From Xenophilus aerolatus (lineage in GTDB: Bacteria > Pseudomonadota > Gammaproteobacteria > Burkholderiales > Burkholderiaceae_C): a stretch of DNA of 64,000 nucleotides. Every line of letters starts with the position of its first letter. Position 1 is the stretch's first letter. A program made the position numbers and the translations under genes. The stretch spans positions 59,964 to 123,963 of the forward strand of contig QAIB01000013.1 of the NCBI GenBank assembly GCA_030418545.1. Reading direction: 5' to 3'. The notes below the pieces were generated by a model. That model was not told the DNA's origin, ran no database searches, and saw only the letters and a list, made by a program, of their open reading frames with translations. Below, piece by piece: positions 46,801 to 55,767 of this stretch.

Positions 46801-47705
46801 CCCGCGTTCATGGCGACGTTACCGCCCACGCAGGAGGCCTCGGCCGAGGTGGGGTCGACCGCAAAGACGTAGCCCGCGCGCTCGGCCGCGTCGGCCACGC
46901 GCTGGGTGACGACGCCGGCCTCGGTCCAGATGGTGGGCACCTTGCCCTCGACGCCGGGCAATGCACGCAGTTCGACCTCGGTCATCGCCTCGAGCTTCTC
47001 GGTGTTGATGACCGCGCTCTTCCAGGTCAGCGGAATGGCGCCGCCGGTGTAGCCGGTGCCGCCGCCGCGCGGGATGATGGTCAGGCCCAGCTCGAAGCAG
47101 CCGGCCACCAGGCGCGCCATCTCGGCCTCGGTGTCGGGGGTGAGCACGACGAAGGGGTACTCGACGCGCCAGTCGGTGGCGTCGGTCACGTGGGCCACGC
47201 GCGAGAGGCCGTCGAACTTGATGTTGTCCTTGGCCGTGAGGCGGCCCAGCACCTTGCGCGCCTGGCGGCGCAGGCCGGCGATCTCGTCGAAGGAGCGGTC
47301 GAACTGCGCGATGGCCTGCTGCGCCAGCGTGCAGAGCTCGCCGACCAGCGCGTCGCGCTGGGCATCGTCCTGCGGCGTGCGGCGCTTCTGCACCTCGGCC
47401 AGGCGGTGCTTCAGGGCATCGACCAGCTGGCCGCGGCGGCGCGGGTTGTCCAGCAGGTCGTCGATCAGGTAGGGGTTGCGCTGCACCACCCAGATGTCGC
47501 CCAGCACCTCGTAGAGCATGCGGGCCGAGCGGCCGGTGCGGCGCTCCTCGCGCAGGCTCTGCAGCAGTTGCCAGCCGCGACTGCCGAGCAGGCGGATGAC
47601 GATCTCGCGGTCGGAGAAGCTGGTGTAGTTGTACGGAATCTCGCGCAGGCGGGCCGGCTCGGCGGCCTGCGACAGCAGCGCGTTCAACGCGGTCGGGGCA
47701 TTCAT
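43836..47705 (-). CDS. DUF3683 / FAD-linked oxidase / Fe-S oxidoreductase
   Basis: The 1289-residue protein has an N-terminal DUF3683 domain ([20 protein letters not shown]), a BBE/FAD-binding 4 domain ([16 protein letters not shown]), FAD-oxidase C domain ([19 protein letters not shown]), two ferredoxin clusters ([11 protein letters not shown] and [11 protein letters not shown]), and CCG domains ([39 protein letters not shown]). It resembles YdiJ-like D-2-hydroxyacid dehydrogenases (about 1018 aa in E. coli) with an extra N-terminal part. Likely role: oxidise a 2-hydroxyacid and feed electrons to the quinone pool or a flavoprotein. Confidence 0.9.
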   Translation of the reverse strand: MNAPTALNALLSQAAEPARLREIPYNYTSFSDREIVIRLLGSRGWQLLQSLREERRTGRSARMLYEVLGDIWVVQRNPYLIDDLLDNPRRRGQLVDALKHRLAEVQKRRTPQDDAQRDALVGELCTLAQQAIAQFDRSFDEIAGLRRQARKVLGRLTAKDNIKFDGLSRVAHVTDATDWRVEYPFVVLTPDTEAEMARLVAGCFELGLTIIPRGGGTGYTGGAIPLTWKSAVINTEKLEAMTEVELRALPGVEGKVPTIWTEAGVVTQRVADAAERAGYVFAVDPTSAEASCVGGNVAMNAGGKKAVLWGTALDNLASWRMVTPQAEWLEVTRIGHNLGKIHDAESAVFELQYFAADGKTPLRTERLEIAGKTFRKEGLGKDVTDKFLSGLPGIQKEGCDGLITSCRWVVHRMPAHTRTVCLEFFGNAKDAVPSIVEIKDFMFAEQKRSGVLLAGLEHLDDRYLKAVGYATKSKKHGGGLPKMVLFGDIAGDDADAVARVTSEVVRIANSRSGEGFIAISPEARKKFWLDRKRTAAISRHTNAFKINEDVVIPLPRMAEYTDGIERINIELSLRNKIALAGELEAFLARGNLPLGKTDDAHEIPTAELLEGRVQQAIALVREVRARWMSWLGDVEALFPQLQDHSLRASWKTELKAPLAQIFSGAEFAPILAECNAIHQRVLKGRVWVALHMHAGDGNVHTNIPVNSDNYEMLQTAHEAVERIMKLARSLDGVISGEHGIGITKLEFLTDEELAPFAQYKRQVDPEGRFNRGKLLRDGSHALEADLTSAYTPSFGLMGHESLIMQQSDIGAIADSVKDCLRCGKCKPVCATHVPRANLLYSPRNKILATSLLVEAFLYEEQTRRGVSIKHWEEFEDVADHCTVCHKCLTPCPVKIDFGDVSMNMRNLLRKMGQKSFRPGNAAAMFFLNATNPTTIKAVRTGMVEVGFKAQRLANDFFRLPAKKQTAHPPATLGPAPINEQVIHFVNKKMPGGLPKKTARALLDIEDAEYVPIIRNPTATTSETEAVFYFPGCGSERLFSQVGLATQAMLWHAGVQTVLPPGYLCCGYPQRGSGQFDKAEKMITDNRVLFHRVANTLNYLDIKTVVVSCGTCYDQLQGYQFDKIFPGCRIIDIHEYLLEKGVKLEANASAYLYHDPCHTPMKLQDPMKTVKSLVGEQVLKSDRCCGESGTLGVSRPDISTQIRFRKEEELKKGEAALRAKAGLGEKENVKILTSCPSCLQGLSRYGNDLNNGLLEADYIVVEMARQILGEDWMPKYVAAANQGGIERVLV

Positions 47706-47860
47706 CGGGGGGAAGGCAGCAGGGCCACGGCAAGGCGCCGCGCGCCCATGAACCGGGCCGCGGATTTTAGGTCCCGCACCCCGCGCGGGGCGCGATGCGG
47801 GTCATCGGGCCGGGCCCGGGCGAGCCGCCGAGATGCCCGCGCGCCGTGCATGGGCCCGAA

Positions 47861-47913
47861 ATGCTATCGAAACCATAGCGTGGCACGCAGGCAGGACGGG
47901 CGCTGGCGCCCGA
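47861..47913 (+). repeat. Dispersed repeat family A, copy e
   Basis: Plus-strand order: stem 1 GCTAT-CGAAACC-ATAGC (47863-47879), then GTGGC and a GACGGGCGCTGGCGCCCG stem region. It lies 6 bp beyond the LysR gene stop and is its likely terminator. Confidence 0.7.
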
Positions 47914-47918
47914 AACGA

Positions 47919-48959
47919 TCAAGAAGAATGCGTCCGGTCGGTCGCTGCGCCGTCGACCGGCTCGGTCGCCATCGCCTGGCGCAGCCAGTCGCAGAAGGCC
48001 TGCACCTCGGGCCGTTGCGCGCTCGCGGGCGCGGCGAGCAGCCGGTAGAAGGGCCCGTCGACCGCGTGCTGCGGCAGCACCACGGCCAGCTCGCCGCTGG
48101 CCAGGCGCGGCGCCACCAGCGGCGTGAGGCCGATGGCGACGCCCATGCCCTGGGCACAGGCGCGCAGCAGGTCCTCGTACTGCGAGAAGTGCGAACGCGC
48201 CTGGTCCGGCGGAGCCGCGATGCCCAGGCGCTGGTGCCAGCGCGCCCACGACAGCTGCGCGAAGCGCTCGCCGGCCTGGCTGAAGACCAGCAGCGCCTCG
48301 CGCGCCAGGTCGGCCGGCGCGGCGATGCGCGCGGCCAGCTCGGGCGTGGCGACCAGCATGGCGCGCTGGCGCAGCAGCGGCACCTCGCCGGCCGGCAGGT
48401 CTTCCGAACGCGTGAGCCGGATCGCGACGTCGACGCCGGTGCGCTCGAGCTGCAGGTTCTGCGTCGAGCTGTCGACGTCGATGTCGACGCCCGGGTGCCG
48501 CGCCTGGAAGTCCGGCAGTCGCGGCACCAGCCACAGGCTGGCGAAGGACGGCGAGGTCGTGACCGCGACCCGCGCCCGCGCCGGGCTGGTGCCGCGCTGC
48601 ACGCGCTCCACCGCGAGGGCCAGGCGCCCCAGCGCATCGCCCACGCCGTCGAAGAGCACGGCGCCCTCGCCCGTCAGCACCAGGCCGCGCGCGCCGCGCA
48701 CGAAGAGCGGCGCGCCCAACGCGTCCTCCAGCGCCTTGACCTGCTTGCTGACGGCCGACTGGGTCAGGCTCAGCTCCTCGGCCGCGGCGGTGAAGCTCAG
48801 CAGGCGCGCCGCGCTCTCGAAGCCGCGCAGGGCATCGAGCGAAAGGCTTCGCAACAGGGCGCTGGGCAACGAGGGCCCCCAGGGCCGGGCTGCGCCCCGC
48901 CCGCCCCCCGAGGGGGGCCAGAAAACTTGGGGCGGCCCGGCGTTTTCTTGAGACGACAT
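47919..48959 (-). CDS. LysR-type transcriptional regulator
   Basis: The 346-residue protein has an N-terminal HTH (LDALRGFESAARLLSFTAAA, EELSLTQSAVSKQVKALEDA) and an inducer domain of the GcvA type (VAVTTSPSFASLWLVPRLPD, VDVAIRLTRSEDL). The first ~37 residues (PPQVFWPPSGGGRGAARPWG) are translated from a GC-rich repeat with no ribosome site upstream of ATG 48959; the real start may be a non-ATG codon nearer LLRSLSLD. It is divergent from the MFS gene, its likely target. Confidence 0.88.
   Translation of the reverse strand: MSSQENAGPPQVFWPPSGGGRGAARPWGPSLPSALLRSLSLDALRGFESAARLLSFTAAAEELSLTQSAVSKQVKALEDALGAPLFVRGARGLVLTGEGAVLFDGVGDALGRLALAVERVQRGTSPARARVAVTTSPSFASLWLVPRLPDFQARHPGVDIDVDSSTQNLQLERTGVDVAIRLTRSEDLPAGEVPLLRQRAMLVATPELAARIAAPADLAREALLVFSQAGERFAQLSWARWHQRLGIAAPPDQARSHFSQYEDLLRACAQGMGVAIGLTPLVAPRLASGELAVVLPQHAVDGPFYRLLAAPASAQRPEVQAFCDWLRQAMATEPVDGAATDRTHSS
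48865..48952. repeat. GC-rich repeat at the 5' end of the LysR gene
   Basis: The stretch contains the palindrome CCGCCCCCCGAGGGGGG and AAAACTTGGGGCGGCCCGGC then GTTTTC. It resembles a dispersed repeat (CCCCCC-GAGGGG type) often found between genes in Comamonadaceae. Here it covers the apparent first codons of the regulator. Confidence 0.5.
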
Positions 48960-49034
48960 GCGGTACAGGAATGGCAGCTCTGAGAATGTTTCGCGCCACG
49001 GTGCGTCGGCCGTTCCCAGAATGGTCCACGCACC

Positions 49035-50306
49035 ATGACAGCCGCACATCATCCCTCCTCCGCGCCCGCGCCGCTTGCGCCGGCATCGCTCACGCCAGGC
49101 CTCGACCGCCGCGCCGCCTGGGTCATCGCCTGCGCCGGGCTGGTCCTCTTCCTCAGCCTGGGCCAGCGCCACGCCTTCGGGCTGTACGTGCTGCCGGTCA
49201 CGGGCAGCTTCGACTGGGACCGCACCACCTTTTCTTTCGCCATCGCGCTGCAGAACCTGGTGTGGGGCCTGGCGCAGCCCTTCAGCGGCATGCTGGCCGA
49301 CCAGCATGGTCCGCACCGGGTGATGCTGGGCGGCGCGGTGCTCTACGTGGCCGGCTTGGCGGCGATGCCCTTCGCGTCCAGCGGCTGGGCCTTCGCGACG
49401 GTGGCGGGGGTGCTGGTGGGCCTGGGCCTGAGCGGCACGGGCTTCGGCATCGTGTACGGCGCGGCGGGCAAGGCCGTGAGCGATGCGCAGCGGCCGCGCG
49501 CCCTGGGCATCGTGGGTGCCTTCGGCGGCGCCGGGCAGTTCGTGATGCTGCCGCTGAACCAGAAGCTGATCGATTCGCTGGGCTGGTCGAGCGCAGTACT
49601 GATCACGGCGACGCTGCTGGCCGCGATGCTGCCACTGGCGTTGGGCGCGGGCCGGCCGGTGGCGCCCCCGGCAAGCGCCGCGGCAACACTGCCGCCCCCG
49701 TTGGGCGCCGCGCTGCGCCAGGCCTTCGGCGACCGGGACTTCTGGCTGATCGGGCTGGGCTTTCTGTCCTGCGGCTTCCACCTGGCCTTCATCGCGACGC
49801 ACCTGCCGGCCTACCTGGCGGGGTGCGGGCTGGGGCCGCAGGTCGCGGCCACGGCGCTGGGGCTGGTCGCGCTGACGAACATCGCGGGCACCTACCTCTT
49901 CGGCGCGTGGGCGGCGCGCTGGCAGCGCAAGCACCTGCTGGCGGCGCTGTACACGGCGCGCACGCTGGCGATCGCGCTCTTCGTCACGCTGCCGACGACG
50001 GCGCTGTCGGTGTACCTGTTCGCGGCCGTGATGGGCTTCCTCTGGCTGGGCACCCTGCCCCTGACGAACGGGCTGCTGAGCCAGCTGTTCGGCATGCGCT
50101 ACATCACGACGCTGTTCGGCTTCGTGTTCCTGTGGCACCAGATCGGCAGCTTCCTGGGCGTGTGGCTGGGCGGCCTGGTGTTCGACGCGACGGGCAGCTA
50201 CACGCTGGTGTGGGCGCTGGCCTGCGTACTGGGGCTGGTGTCGGCGGCGGCCAACCTGCCGGTGCGGGAGCGGCGAGCGGCCGTGCCGCTGGGGCAGCCG
50301 GCATGA
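49035..50306 (+). CDS. Major facilitator superfamily transporter
   Basis: The 423-residue protein has twelve predicted helices, including CAGLVLFLSLGQRHAFGLYV and SFAIALQNLVWGLAQPFSGM. Motif A is recognisable as GMLADQHGPHRVML, and an oxalate/formate-exchanger-like GTGFGIVYGAAGKAVSD follows. The substrate is unknown. A LysR gene is divergent, and a 44-residue ORF overlaps its stop. Confidence 0.9.
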   Translation: MTAAHHPSSAPAPLAPASLTPGLDRRAAWVIACAGLVLFLSLGQRHAFGLYVLPVTGSFDWDRTTFSFAIALQNLVWGLAQPFSGMLADQHGPHRVMLGGAVLYVAGLAAMPFASSGWAFATVAGVLVGLGLSGTGFGIVYGAAGKAVSDAQRPRALGIVGAFGGAGQFVMLPLNQKLIDSLGWSSAVLITATLLAAMLPLALGAGRPVAPPASAAATLPPPLGAALRQAFGDRDFWLIGLGFLSCGFHLAFIATHLPAYLAGCGLGPQVAATALGLVALTNIAGTYLFGAWAARWQRKHLLAALYTARTLAIALFVTLPTTALSVYLFAAVMGFLWLGTLPLTNGLLSQLFGMRYITTLFGFVFLWHQIGSFLGVWLGGLVFDATGSYTLVWALACVLGLVSAAANLPVRERRAAVPLGQPA

Positions 50307-50437
50307 GGAGCTTTCGTCGCGTCATCTGCGCGCTCGTGCTGGGTGGCGCGGCGCTGGGGACCTTGGCCGCTTATGGTGGGCCGGAGTTTGCGGTGGCGCT
50401 GCAGGCTGGGGTGTGGCTCTGTGGGGGTGTGCGCTGA
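50303..50437 (+). CDS. Small membrane or exported peptide overlapping the MFS stop
   Basis: A 44-residue ORF begins MRSFRRVICALVLGGAALGT then LAAYGGPEFAVALQAGVWLC. It has a basic start and a single hydrophobic segment. Its ATG overlaps the MFS stop codon (ATGA), which argues for translational coupling. No family recognised; it may be a chance ORF. Confidence 0.45.
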   Translation: MRSFRRVICALVLGGAALGTLAAYGGPEFAVALQAGVWLCGGVR

Positions 50438-51030
50438 GTTTCGGCCGGGTGTGGATCGGCCGGCACGACGGGCTGGGGCGCTGGCGGCGGCCGCGGGCCT
50501 GCGTTCTCCGCCTCAGGCTCGCGCTGACCGGCTTGTCGTGCTGCCTGTGTGCTCGCTGTCCATCGACGCGCTTGCGGCACTGCACGGCGCCGCGAATGGA
50601 GCCTGCGCCCGCAGGCCCACGACCACCGCCCTGAAGCGCTGCGCCTTGTCCAGCGCCGGGGTGCCCCTCACCCTGCCTCTCCCCAGCGGGGAGAGGGGTA
50701 AAAACCGGACGCGCCCGAGTCATGCCGGCCGACCGCGCGCGCGGTCCAGGCCGGTGGTGCCGGTGTGCGGGCGCAGGCTCCATTCGCGGCGCCGTGCAGT
50801 GCCCCAAGCACGTCGATTCCAGGCGAGCACATCGACAGCACCGCACGCCGGTCAGCGCGAGCCTGAGCCGGAGAACGCACACCGGCGCCGCCGGCCGGGT
50901 TCAGCCCCACAGCGCCCGAACGCCGAAGAACAAAGCAGCCAAAAAAGCCAAAAGCGCAATCGCCCGCCAGCCCAAGCCCCCCGGACGCCGCGACCAAACT
51001 CGTCACAAACGTGACGATCCAAAGCCGCGC
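50438..51030. other. Gene-free 593-bp region with a long inverted repeat
   Basis: No convincing gene is seen between the MFS pair and serA (convergent). The region is mostly filled by two inverted arms of about 115-150 bp (listed separately) around a central REP-like hairpin at 50676-50696. A short hairpin CGTCAC-AAAC-GTGACG lies at 51001-51016, 15 bp after the serA stop, a weak terminator candidate. Confidence 0.6.
50490..50890. repeat. Long inverted repeat with central REP-like hairpin
   Basis: The left arm (about 50499-50630) and right arm (about 50745-50880) are inverted copies. Shared blocks include GCGTTCTCCG, CTCAGGCTCGCGCTGACCGG and CACTGCACGGCGCCGCGAAT then GGAGCCTGCGCCCGCA. Translating each arm outward gives nearly the same peptide (VLRLRLALTG...HCTAPRMEPAPA). 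The centre holds CCTCTCCCC-AGC-GGGGAGAGG (50676-50696). This may be two copies of one dispersed element, or a large RNA hairpin. Confidence 0.75.
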
Positions 51031-52260
51031 CTAGAACAGCACCCGGCTGCGAATCGTCCCCGGCACCTTGGCCAGCGCCTCGAGCGCCACGTCGGACGAC
51101 GCGGCGTCGATGTCGGTCACCACGTAGCCCACCTTCTCGTTCGTCTGCAGGTACTGCGCCGAGATGTTGATGCGGTGGTCCGCGAACACCTGGTTGATCG
51201 CCGACAGCACGCCCGGCACGTTGTGGTGCACGTGCAGCAGCCGGTGCTTGCCCGGGTGCGCCGGCAGCGCCACCTCCGGGAAGTTCACGCTGCTCGTGGT
51301 GGTGCCGTTGTCGCTGTACTTCACCAGCTTCTCGGCCACCTCCACGCCGATGTTGGCCTGCGCCTCCATCGTCGAGCCGCCGATGTGCGGCGTGAGGATC
51401 ACGTTGTCCAGCCCACGCAGCGGCGACTGGAACTCGTCCTTGTTGCTCTTGGGCTCGGTCGGGAACACGTCGATCGCCGCGCCCAATAGCTTCTTCGCCT
51501 TGATCGCCTCGGCCAGCGGCTCGATCTCGACCACCGTCCCGCGGGAGGCGTTGATCAGGATCGCACCCGGCTTCATCGCCGCGATCTCGGCCGCGCCGAT
51601 CATCCACTGCGTGGACGGCAGCTCGGGCACGTGCAGGGTCACGATGTCGCTCTGGCCCAGCAAATCATGCAGGCTGCGCACCTGCCGCGCGTTGCCCAGC
51701 GGCAGCTTGGTCACCACGTCGTAGAAGGCCACGTGCATGCCCAGCGCCTCGGCCAGCACCGACAGCTGCGCGCCGATGGAGCCGTAGCCCACGATGCCCA
51801 GCGTCTTGCCGCGGATCTCGAAGGCGTTCTCGGCGCTCTTGAGCCAGCCGCCGCGGTGCGCGACGGCGCTCTTCTCGGGCACGCCGCGCAGCAGCAGGAT
51901 CGCCTCGGCCAGCACCAGCTCGGCCACCGAGCGGGTATTGGAGTACGGCGCATTGAACACCGCCACGCCGTGCTCGCGCGCCGAGCCGAGGTCGATCTGG
52001 TTGGTGCCGATGCAGAAGGCGCCCACCGCCACCAGCTTGGGCGCGGCCGCGAACACGTCGGCCGTGAGCTGCGTGCGCGAACGGATACCGAGGAAATGCA
52101 CGTCGGCCACCTTGGCCTTCAGCTCCTCGCCTTCGAGCGCGCCAGTGAGCGTCTCGATCTGCGAGTAGCCCGCCGAACGGATCAGCTCCACGCCGGAGGG
52201 GTGGATGCCCTCCAGCAGCAGGAACTTGATCTTGTTCTTGTCCAGGGAGGTCTTGGTCAT
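51031..52260 (-). CDS. serA: D-3-phosphoglycerate dehydrogenase SerA
   Basis: SerA oxidises 3-phosphoglycerate in the first step of serine synthesis. The 409-residue protein has FLLLEGIHPSGVELIRSAGY, VGAFCIGTNQIDLGSA, the NAD motif LGIVGYGSIGAQLSVLAEAL, INASRGTVVEIEPLAEAI, catalytic His in ILTPHIGGSTMEAQANIGVE, and a C-terminal ACT domain (LHVHHNVPGVLSAINQVFAD) that binds serine. The length matches E. coli SerA (410). It is divergent from ugpB. Confidence 0.97.
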   Translation of the reverse strand: MTKTSLDKNKIKFLLLEGIHPSGVELIRSAGYSQIETLTGALEGEELKAKVADVHFLGIRSRTQLTADVFAAAPKLVAVGAFCIGTNQIDLGSAREHGVAVFNAPYSNTRSVAELVLAEAILLLRGVPEKSAVAHRGGWLKSAENAFEIRGKTLGIVGYGSIGAQLSVLAEALGMHVAFYDVVTKLPLGNARQVRSLHDLLGQSDIVTLHVPELPSTQWMIGAAEIAAMKPGAILINASRGTVVEIEPLAEAIKAKKLLGAAIDVFPTEPKSNKDEFQSPLRGLDNVILTPHIGGSTMEAQANIGVEVAEKLVKYSDNGTTTSSVNFPEVALPAHPGKHRLLHVHHNVPGVLSAINQVFADHRINISAQYLQTNEKVGYVVTDIDAASSDVALEALAKVPGTIRSRVLF

Positions 52261-52518
52261 GACACAGGCGGCCGGTACGAAGCCAGTGAAGGAATGAAGG
52301 AGCCAGCCAGCCTAGCATGGTGCGCCGCAGCACACTCCCGGTGCGGCTATTGGGCAAGGTCGGCGCCGCGTGCTGCCGCGTGAGCGACAGGCGTGCACCG
52401 AAAAAGGGTTTCCCCCCTTCGCAGCCGGGGGCCGCCCGTGCGACAAACACCCGCCGCCGCGCTGTCACACAAAGCGAATAGCATGCGCGGCTTTGTCATT
52501 TTCAGCAGGAGTCTTTGC

Positions 52519-53829
52519 ATGCGATTCAACACGCTCACCTCGGCCGCCGCACTGGCCGTCGCGTTCGCCCTCCCGGCGCACGCCCAGACCGAGATCCAGT
52601 GGTGGCACTCCATGAGCGGTCCGCTCGGCGAATGGGTCAACGACCTCGCCAAGCAGTACAACGAGAGCCAGAAGGACTACAAGGTGGTGCCCACTTACAA
52701 GGGCCAGTACGACGAGTCGATGACCGCCGCCATCGCCGCCTTCCGCGCCGGCAACGCGCCGGACATCCTGCAGGTGTTCGAGGTGGGCACCGCGACCATG
52801 ATGGCCTCGAAGAACGCCATCAAGCCCGTGGGCGAGGTCATGACCTCCGGCGGCGCCAAGTTCGATCCGACGGTCTACATCTCCGCCGTGGCCGGCTACT
52901 ACACCGCGCCCAACGGCCAGATGCTGAGCTTCCCCTTCAACAGCTCGACGACCATCTTCTACTACAACAAGGACGCCTTCAAGGCGGCCGGCCTCGACCC
53001 CGAGAAGGCGCCCACCACCTGGCCCGAAGTGTTCGCGGCGGCCGACAAGCTCAAGGCCAGCGGCCACAAGTGCCCCTTCACCACCAGCTGGATGAGCTGG
53101 ACCCAGCTCGAGAGCTTCTCGGCCTGGCACAACACCCTGTACGCGACCGAGAACAACGGCTTCGGCGGCACCAAGGCGCGCCTGGCCTTCAACTCGCCGC
53201 TGCAGGTCAAGCACTTCGAGAACCTGGCCAAGATGGCCAAGGACGGCACCTTCGTCTACAAGGGCCGCAACAACACGCCCGACGCCGCCTTCCCCTCGGG
53301 CGAGTGCGCCATGATGACCGGCTCCTCGGGCCTGTACGCGCGCGTGGCCAAGGACGCGAAGTTCAAGTACGGCATCTCCACCCTGCCCTACTACCCCGAC
53401 GTGAAGGGCGCACCCCAGAACACCGTCATCGGCGGTGCCAGCCTGTGGGTGATGGCCGGCAAGTCGCCCGAGAAGTACAAGGGCGTGGCCAGCTTCTTCA
53501 CCTTCCTGTCCGACACCAAGGTGCAGTCCGAAAGCCACAAGCGCACCGGCTACCTGCCGATCACCACCGCCGCCTACAAGCTGACCGACGCCTCGGGCTT
53601 CTACCAGAAGAACCCCGGGACCGACGTGGCCGTGACGCAGATGATCCGCAAGACCACCGACAAGTCGCGCGGCATCCGCCTGGGCAACTTCGTGCAGATC
53701 CGCACCATCGTCGACGAGGAAACCGAACAGATCTGGAGCGGCAAGAAGACCGCCAAGGAAGCGCTGGACGCGGCCGTCAAGCGCGGCGACGAGCAACTGG
53801 AGCGATTCCAGAAGGCAAACAAAGGCTGA
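52519..53829 (+). CDS. ugpB: sn-Glycerol-3-phosphate ABC transporter binding protein UgpB
   Basis: This 436-residue periplasmic protein binds glycerol-3-phosphate (and glycerophosphodiesters) for uptake. It has a signal peptide (LTSAAALAVAFALPAHAQ, cleavage after AHA) and the UgpB features EIQWWHSMSGPLGEWVNDLA, YKVVPTYKGQYDESMTAAIA, TSWMSWTQLESFSAWHN and CAMMTGSSGLYARV. ATG 52519 has CAGGAG upstream. It heads the ugpBAECQ operon; a strong hairpin separates it from ugpA. Confidence 0.96.
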   Translation: MRFNTLTSAAALAVAFALPAHAQTEIQWWHSMSGPLGEWVNDLAKQYNESQKDYKVVPTYKGQYDESMTAAIAAFRAGNAPDILQVFEVGTATMMASKNAIKPVGEVMTSGGAKFDPTVYISAVAGYYTAPNGQMLSFPFNSSTTIFYYNKDAFKAAGLDPEKAPTTWPEVFAAADKLKASGHKCPFTTSWMSWTQLESFSAWHNTLYATENNGFGGTKARLAFNSPLQVKHFENLAKMAKDGTFVYKGRNNTPDAAFPSGECAMMTGSSGLYARVAKDAKFKYGISTLPYYPDVKGAPQNTVIGGASLWVMAGKSPEKYKGVASFFTFLSDTKVQSESHKRTGYLPITTAAYKLTDASGFYQKNPGTDVAVTQMIRKTTDKSRGIRLGNFVQIRTIVDEETEQIWSGKKTAKEALDAAVKRGDEQLERFQKANKG

Positions 53830-53859
53830 CGCCTTTGTTCGCTTCGCGGCTCTTGTGGC

Positions 53860-53897
53860 ACCCCACCCTGCCCTCCCCGCCGAGCGGGGAGGGTGCC
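53860..53897 (+). repeat. REP-like hairpin between ugpB and ugpA
   Basis: A perfect 10-bp stem CCCTCCCCGC-CGA-GCGGGGAGGG lies at 53871-53893, 41 bp after the ugpB stop, with no following T-run. It is related to the CCCTCACCC-type repeats. As with REP elements behind malE in E. coli, it could protect the ugpB part of the mRNA and lower expression of the permease genes. Confidence 0.65.
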
Positions 53898-53974
53898 TGC
53901 CGGTGATGTAAAGGCACAGTAGACTCGCACGCCCGCGCTGGGTCCCAGCCGGGCGTTTCTGTTTCAGAGGCTTC

Positions 53975-54856
53975 ATGGAAAAACGCGTCCTCTTTCGATC
54001 CGGCTGGCTGCCCTGGCTGCTCATCGCACCGCAGATGGCGGTGATCCTGGTCTTCTTCTTCTGGCCGGCCAGCCAGGCCATCCTGCAGTCGATGCAGTCG
54101 GAAGACGCCTTCGGCACCTCGGTCGCCTTCGTCGGGCTGGAGAACTTCAAGACGCTGTTCGCAGACCCGGCCTACATCGACTCCTTCAAGGTCACGGCGC
54201 TGTTCTCGGTGCTCGTGGCGGGCAGCGGCATCGCGCTGTCGCTGGTGCTGGCGATCTTCGCCGACCGCATCCTGCGCGGCAGCCTGTTCTACAAGACCTT
54301 CCTGATCATTCCCTACGCGGTGGCGCCGGCCATCGCGGGCGTGCTGTGGGTGTTCATGTTCTCGCCCAGCATCGGCGTGGTGGCCTACGGGCTGCGCAAG
54401 ATCGGCGTCGACTGGAACCACCTGCTCAACTCCAACCAGGCGCTCACGCTGATCGTGGTGGCTGCCGTGTGGAAGCAGATCTCGTACAACTTCCTGTTCT
54501 TCCTCGCCGGGCTGCAGTCGATTCCCAAGGCGCTGATCGAGGCGGCCTCGATCGATGGCGCCGGTCCGTGGCGGCGCTTCTGGAGCATCCAGCTGCCGCT
54601 GCTGTCGCCCACCACCTTCTTCCTGCTGGTCATCAACGTGGTCTACGCCTTCTTCGACACCTTCGCGATCGTGCACGCCACGACCGAAGGCGGCCCGGGC
54701 CGCGACACCTCGATCCTGGTTTACAAGGTCTGGCACGACGGCTTCAAGGCGCTGGACCTGGGCGGCTCGGCCGCGCAGTCGGTGGTGCTGATGGTCATCG
54801 TCGTCGCCTTGACGGTGATCCAGTTCCGCTACGTCGAGAAGAAAGTCCAATACTGA
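53975..54856 (+). CDS. ugpA: Glycerol-3-phosphate ABC transporter permease UgpA
   Basis: The 293-residue inner-membrane permease has six helices, beginning [20 protein letters not shown]. The binding-protein-dependent EAA motif [20 protein letters not shown] contacts the ATPase. The C-terminal helix [19 protein letters not shown] precedes the basic end. It pairs with UgpE, whose gene starts 39 bp later. Confidence 0.95.
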   Translation: MEKRVLFRSGWLPWLLIAPQMAVILVFFFWPASQAILQSMQSEDAFGTSVAFVGLENFKTLFADPAYIDSFKVTALFSVLVAGSGIALSLVLAIFADRILRGSLFYKTFLIIPYAVAPAIAGVLWVFMFSPSIGVVAYGLRKIGVDWNHLLNSNQALTLIVVAAVWKQISYNFLFFLAGLQSIPKALIEAASIDGAGPWRRFWSIQLPLLSPTTFFLLVINVVYAFFDTFAIVHATTEGGPGRDTSILVYKVWHDGFKALDLGGSAAQSVVLMVIVVALTVIQFRYVEKKVQY

Positions 54857-54895
54857 TGCGCTCCCCTGCCCTTCCTTTCGCCCGGAGCTCCACTC

Positions 54896-55744
54896 ATGGT
54901 TGAACGCCGCCCCGGCCTCACGCTGCTGTCGCACCTGGTGCTGATCCTGGGCATCGTGATTGTCGTCTTCCCGATCTACCTGGCCTTCGTCGCGTCCACC
55001 CACACGCGCGACGAGATCCTGAAGGTGCCGATGCCGATCACCCCCGGCTCGCACCTGGTGGAGAACTACACCGCCGCGCTCACCGGCGCCGACACCCAGG
55101 GCGCCCGCGTGGTGGTGGGCCGCATGATGTGGATCAGCTTCGTGACGGCCATGGTCATCGCGCTGGGCAAGATCGCCATCTCGCTGCTGTCGGCCTTCGC
55201 CATCGTGTACTTCCGCTTCCCGTTCAAGAAGATCGTCTTCTGGATGATCTTCGTGACGCTGATGCTGCCGGTGGAGGTGCGCATCCTGCCCACCTACAAG
55301 GTGCTGGCGGACCTCAACATGCTCAACACCTACGCGGGCCTGACGGTGCCGCTGATTGCCTCGGCCACGGCGACCTTCCTGTTCCGGCAGTTCTTCCTGT
55401 CCGTGCCCGACGAACTGGTGGAGGCGGCGCGCATCGACGGCGCCGGGCCGATGCGCTTCTTCAAGGACGTGCTGGTGCCGCTGTCGCAGACCTCCATCGC
55501 CGCCCTGTTCGTGATCCAGTTCATCTACGGCTGGAACCAGTACCTCTGGCCGCTGCTGGCCACCACCACCGAGGACATGTACCCGGTGGTGATCGGCATC
55601 AAGCGGATGATCGCCAGCGGCGACGCCGCGGTGGACTGGAACCTGGTCATGGCCACCGCCATGCTGGCTCTCATCCCACCGGCCATCGTCGTGGTCCTCA
55701 TGCAGCGCTGGTTCGTCAAGGGCCTGGTCGACACCGAAAAGTAA
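54896..55744 (+). CDS. ugpE: Glycerol-3-phosphate ABC transporter permease UgpE
   Basis: The 282-residue permease has six helices ([20 protein letters not shown] at the start) and the EAA motif [20 protein letters not shown]. The segment [20 protein letters not shown] is characteristic of UgpE. It lies between ugpA and ugpC in the operon. Confidence 0.95.
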   Translation: MVERRPGLTLLSHLVLILGIVIVVFPIYLAFVASTHTRDEILKVPMPITPGSHLVENYTAALTGADTQGARVVVGRMMWISFVTAMVIALGKIAISLLSAFAIVYFRFPFKKIVFWMIFVTLMLPVEVRILPTYKVLADLNMLNTYAGLTVPLIASATATFLFRQFFLSVPDELVEAARIDGAGPMRFFKDVLVPLSQTSIAALFVIQFIYGWNQYLWPLLATTTEDMYPVVIGIKRMIASGDAAVDWNLVMATAMLALIPPAIVVVLMQRWFVKGLVDTEK

Positions 55745-55767
55745 GAACGCGAGAACACGAGAAAAGC

